From contig RBNI01006738.1 of the NCBI GenBank assembly GCA_003990745.1, positions 1 through 11,020 of the forward strand: 11,020 nt of DNA. Reading direction: 5' to 3'. Below, one piece after another: positions 8,805 to 11,020 of this stretch (the stretch's first letter is position 1; each line of letters opens with the position of its first letter). The position numbers and the translations under genes are program-made. This stretch comes from Jimgerdemannia flammicorona. Taxonomy: Eukaryota; Mucoromycota; Endogonomycetes; Endogonales; Endogonaceae. The notes beneath the pieces are model-generated. The model searched no databases. It was not told the DNA's origin and saw nothing but the letters and a program-made list of their open reading frames with translations.

Positions 8805-9119
8805 TGCCAAATCGAAGATAGAATCTTTGAAGCCATCATAGACACAGGAGCAGGAGGATGTCTCCTTAGTAAGAAGGCAGTAGATCACTTAGGATGGGAG
8901 ATCGAAGAAGCAACCAAGCTAGTATTCATTACAGTAGATGGCACAAGAGCCACCCCTCTGGGAAAGATCCGAGATGTTCCCATCAAGTTTGGAGGAGCAA
9001 CTATCCCAGTTAATGTGATTGTAATCAATGCAACCAACTATGACATCCTCATTAGCAACCAGTGGCTTCACAAAGCCAGAGCAATAATCAATCTGAATGT
9101 ACAGAAGATGCAGATTGTT
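8805..9119 (+). other. Aspartic protease domain of pol
   Basis: IIDTGAGGCLLS carries the retropepsin active site DTGA at 8841-8852. The second conserved feature, an NYDILISNQWL segment near 9039-9068, matches the usual D-[IV]-[IL]-[LI]-G-x-x-W-L pattern, with Ser in place of the usual Gly. Retropepsins act as dimers to cut Gag-Pol. The domain is intact between stops TGA 8721 and TAA 9120. Confidence 0.85.
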
Positions 9120-9308
9120 TAACGAGGACAAAAGATGTGAATCTCTATCAATGTTAACAAAGGAGTGCTCCCCAAAATAGAGGAAGAAGAAGGTGAGCAA
9201 GAGGAAGCCTACATGGTAACTATGCAGAAAAAGAAGAAGAAAGTCGAATGGATGAGTGAGGAGGAATGGTGCAAGAAGATTGCAGAAGGATATGCACCAC
9301 AAGGAGTC

Positions 9309-9365
9309 TGCCCCCATGGAATCAAGATGTACTGTATGGAGCATGTCAATGATTGCTACCAATGC
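9309..9365 (+). other. Cys/His cluster between protease and dUTPase
   Basis: Spacing is C-x-H-x5-C-x2-H-x3-C-x2-C over 19 residues, enough ligands for one zinc ion and possibly more. It lies in a Lys/Glu-rich linker and differs from the CCHC knuckle of gag and from the HHCC integrase finger. Metal binding is inference. I do not know a named family for it. Confidence 0.5.
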
Positions 9366-9497
9366 ACTGGTAGAATCAAGAAGATCCACTATGAAAGAAA
9401 ACAAAAAGTTCTCAAAGAACAGGCCAGAAGAAAAAAGGAAGAGGAGGAAGATGACGAACCACCAGCCCTCCTAGAAGACAGTGATGATGAGGAAGAG

Positions 9498-9926
9498 ATC
9501 AAGGTCAAGATTCAGAAAATCCATCCTGATGCAGTTCTACCAGAATACAAGTTGAAAAATGCAGCCGGAATGGATATCGCCACAGTGGAGGAAACTGTAC
9601 TGGAGCCCCAGACAACCACCCTACTCACAACTGGACTGGAGATGACCATCCCAAAGGACCACATTGGAATTCTCAAAACAAGAAGCAGTCTGGCAAAAAG
9701 CGAAATCACCATTGAAGAAGGAGTTATCGATTCAGACTATATTGGAGAAATATTGCTCATTGCAAGGAACCATAATCCTACAATCCCATTCCCAATCAAG
9801 AAGAAGGACTGATTGGCACAGATGCTGATCTTCCCAGTACTACAACCAAAGATCATGAAAGTCAAGAAGTTGCAGGAAACAGAGAGAGGAAGGAAGGGAT
9901 TCGGATCTACAGGAAGAGGAGTATTT
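9498..9926 (+). other. dUTPase domain within pol
   Basis: dUTPase converts dUTP to dUMP and pyrophosphate and so keeps uracil out of cDNA. The trimeric-dUTPase motifs are all visible in order: I AGMDIA 9564-9581 (family AGYDL), II RSSLA 9681-9695, III GVIDSDYIGE 9720-9749 with catalytic Asp and uracil-site Tyr, IV D-stop-LAQ 9807-9821 (family GDRIAQ), V RGRKGFGSTG 9885-9914 with the stacking Phe. It starts with IKVKIQKIHPDAVLPEYK, the normal first strand. Motif IV is broken by TGA 9810 at the Arg codon. Known elsewhere from betaretroviruses and non-primate lentiviruses; in this element it sits between protease and RT. Confidence 0.9.
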
Positions 9927-10009
9927 GCTAGTACCAAAATCACCAAATTAAATCACAAAAAGGAGGAGACCACAACCAAGCACAGCTATACTATTGGGAA
10001 TGAGTTTCC

Positions 10010-11020
10010 ACTCAAGAAAGAACTCAAGAAGATACTCTATGAATTTGAGGATATTCTTGCTACAGATTTCAAAGATATCAAAGGAAAGACCCTATATTAC
10101 TATCATAATGTAGATACAGGAGATACTGAACCAATCTATCAGAAGGCAAGACCCATCCTGCCAGCCTACCATGAATGGCTCAGAGAAGAAATCAAGCAGA
10201 TGGAAGAAGCCAGTATCATCAAAGAAGCCAGTAGTCCCTGGGCTTCACCAGTCATACTAGCCCTGAAGAAAGGAAGCAAGCCAGGAGAATTCACACCAAG
10301 ACTCTGTACCAATTACAGAAAGCTCAACTTGGTTACCAAGAAGGATCGCCAATCACTACCTCTCATCAGCGACATTCTTGTAACTCTGGGAGATGAGGCA
10401 CAATACTACAGCACCTTGAACTTATACTCAGGATTTTACCAAATCAGTCTCACAGAAGCAGCAAGTGAGAAATCAGCTTTCATCACACCAGATGGAACCT
10501 ATGTCTACCTGCGAATGCTATTTGGAATATGCAATGCACCAGCAAGCTTCTAGCGAATGATGAACAAAATCTTCTACTATGATATGGGAAGATGGATGAT
10601 GGTCTATGTAGATGATGTAATCATCTACAGAAAGACAGCCAAAGAATACCTGCAGTACATCCAGTAGATGATAGAAAGGTTGAGGAAGCATGGTCTTTAC
10701 ATCAAACCGAAGAAATGTAAGTTTGTGGAAATCGAGATCTCCTACCTCGGACATGTCATTAATCGAGATGGAACATACATGGACCCCCTCAAGATACAGG
10801 CAGTAGTAGCATATCCAAGACCCACTACAGTCACTAAAGCCCAAGCCTTCATGGGACTCACCTCCTACTATCGCAGATTTATTAGAGGATTTTCCAACAT
10901 TGCAGGCCCAATTTACAAACTCAACAAGAAGGATATCAAGTTCCAATGGACTGGCAGGCAACAAAAAGCATTTGATGAACTCAAGGTCAGGCTGACCCAG
11001 GCACCCATCCTTAGAAGACC
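10010..11020 (+). other. Reverse transcriptase domain of pol, incomplete
   Basis: Recognisable blocks: FPLKKELKKIL start, PILPAYHEWLREEI, SPWASPVILALKKG, TNYRKLNLVTKKD, LPLISDIL, motif A STLNLYSGFYQI, FGICNAPASF, the catalytic YVDD at 10605-10616, then thumb YLGHVINRDG and FMGLTSYYRRFI. In motif A the first metal-binding Asp is replaced by Asn (AAC 10419-10421), which should abolish polymerisation. TAG codons at 10551 and 10665 also break it. The domain runs on to the window end, where RNase H would begin. Confidence 0.9.

Larger units (their letters stand above)
6863..11020 (+). mobile_element. Ty3/gypsy LTR retrotransposon with dUTPase, 5' part
   Basis: Order seen: 5' LTR 6863-7335, primer binding site from 7339, gag 7438-8535, pol from about 8625 with protease, Cys/His linker, dUTPase and reverse transcriptase, open to the window end. 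The RT features (YVDD, NAPASF, YLGHVI, FMGLTSYYRRFI) place it in Ty3/gypsy. RNase H, integrase, polypurine tract and 3' LTR are beyond the window, so the target-site duplication (left flank GATAG) cannot be tested. The copy is inactive: several in-frame stops, a catalytic RT substitution and a gag/pol frame break. It keeps some CpG and readable domains, so it is younger than its flanking DNA. Confidence 0.9.
8625..11020 (+). pseudogene. pol: protease, dUTPase, reverse transcriptase; partial
   Basis: Polyprotein that would mature the particle, limit dUTP and copy the RNA. Domains in order: short pre-protease segment from 8625 (IKVNATFSQLVEIPTF), aspartic protease about 8805-9119, charged linker with a Cys/His cluster 9165-9497, dUTPase 9498-9926, reverse transcriptase from about 10010, thumb and connection to the window end. 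All sit in one frame, one step from the gag frame. In-frame stops are TGA 8721, TAA 9120, TGA 9138, TGA 9810, TAG 10551 and TAG 10665. No frameshift was seen within pol. Two stops fall at positions the families constrain: Arg of dUTPase motif IV (9810) and the residue after NAPASF (10551, usually Gln or Glu). The stops fit C-to-T changes of CGA, CAG and CAA. The remainder of pol lies outside the window. Confidence 0.9.

Noticed and set aside
8029..10667. A variant genetic code in which TAA and TAG mean Gln
   Set aside because: The bZIP exon uses ordinary CAA and CAG for Gln over more than 300 codons and has no internal TAA or TAG. Only the repeat carries them, so decay is the simpler reading.

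Overview
The window looks like a piece of a filamentous fungal genome, most likely an ascomycete (Pezizomycotina). The evidence is a bZIP regulator whose tail resembles fungal MeaB-type factors, an NB-ARC (NLR-type) gene of the kind common in filamentous fungi, short GT-AG introns, and a repeat block showing strong C-to-T decay like that left by RIP or deamination of methylated cytosine. No species can be named from the sequence alone.

Layout. (1) 1-1060: the 3' end of an AT-rich intron and the last exon of a bZIP transcription factor, starting in its leucine zipper. (2) 1061-2382: intergenic DNA with a 37-base T run and pyrimidine tracts; I see no convincing gene. (3) 2383-3770: an NB-ARC gene with recognisable P-loop, Walker B, TTRE, LPLAG and post-NB-ARC regions. 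It is broken by four frame changes, all in the same direction, and stops abruptly at about 3784. (4) 3785-6862: about 3.1 kb of decayed DNA in which I found one CpG. It grades from G+T-rich to extremely AT-rich, and holds degraded coding-like stretches, two degenerate minisatellites and a relic cut off by the next element. (5) 6863 to the window end: the 5' part of a younger Ty3/gypsy LTR retrotransposon, with 5' LTR (TGT...ACA, 473 bp), primer binding site, gag and pol. The 3' half (RNase H, integrase, 3' LTR) lies outside the window.

The retrotransposon is the most interesting object. Its gag has a CCHC zinc knuckle and an AT-hook-like motif. Its pol runs protease, then a charged linker with a Cys/His cluster, then a complete five-motif dUTPase domain, then reverse transcriptase. 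A dUTPase between protease and RT is unusual for a fungal Ty3/gypsy element. The copy is dead: it has in-frame stops at probable Gln/Arg codons (one in dUTPase motif IV), an Asn replacing the first catalytic Asp of RT, and a frame break between gag and pol.

Reading the layers together (inference): an NLR-like gene was truncated where it meets old repeat DNA, that repeat DNA was almost fully stripped of CpG, and a dUTPase-bearing retrotransposon later inserted into it and is now decaying itself. The genes do not form a pathway; this is a gene edge next to a repeat island.
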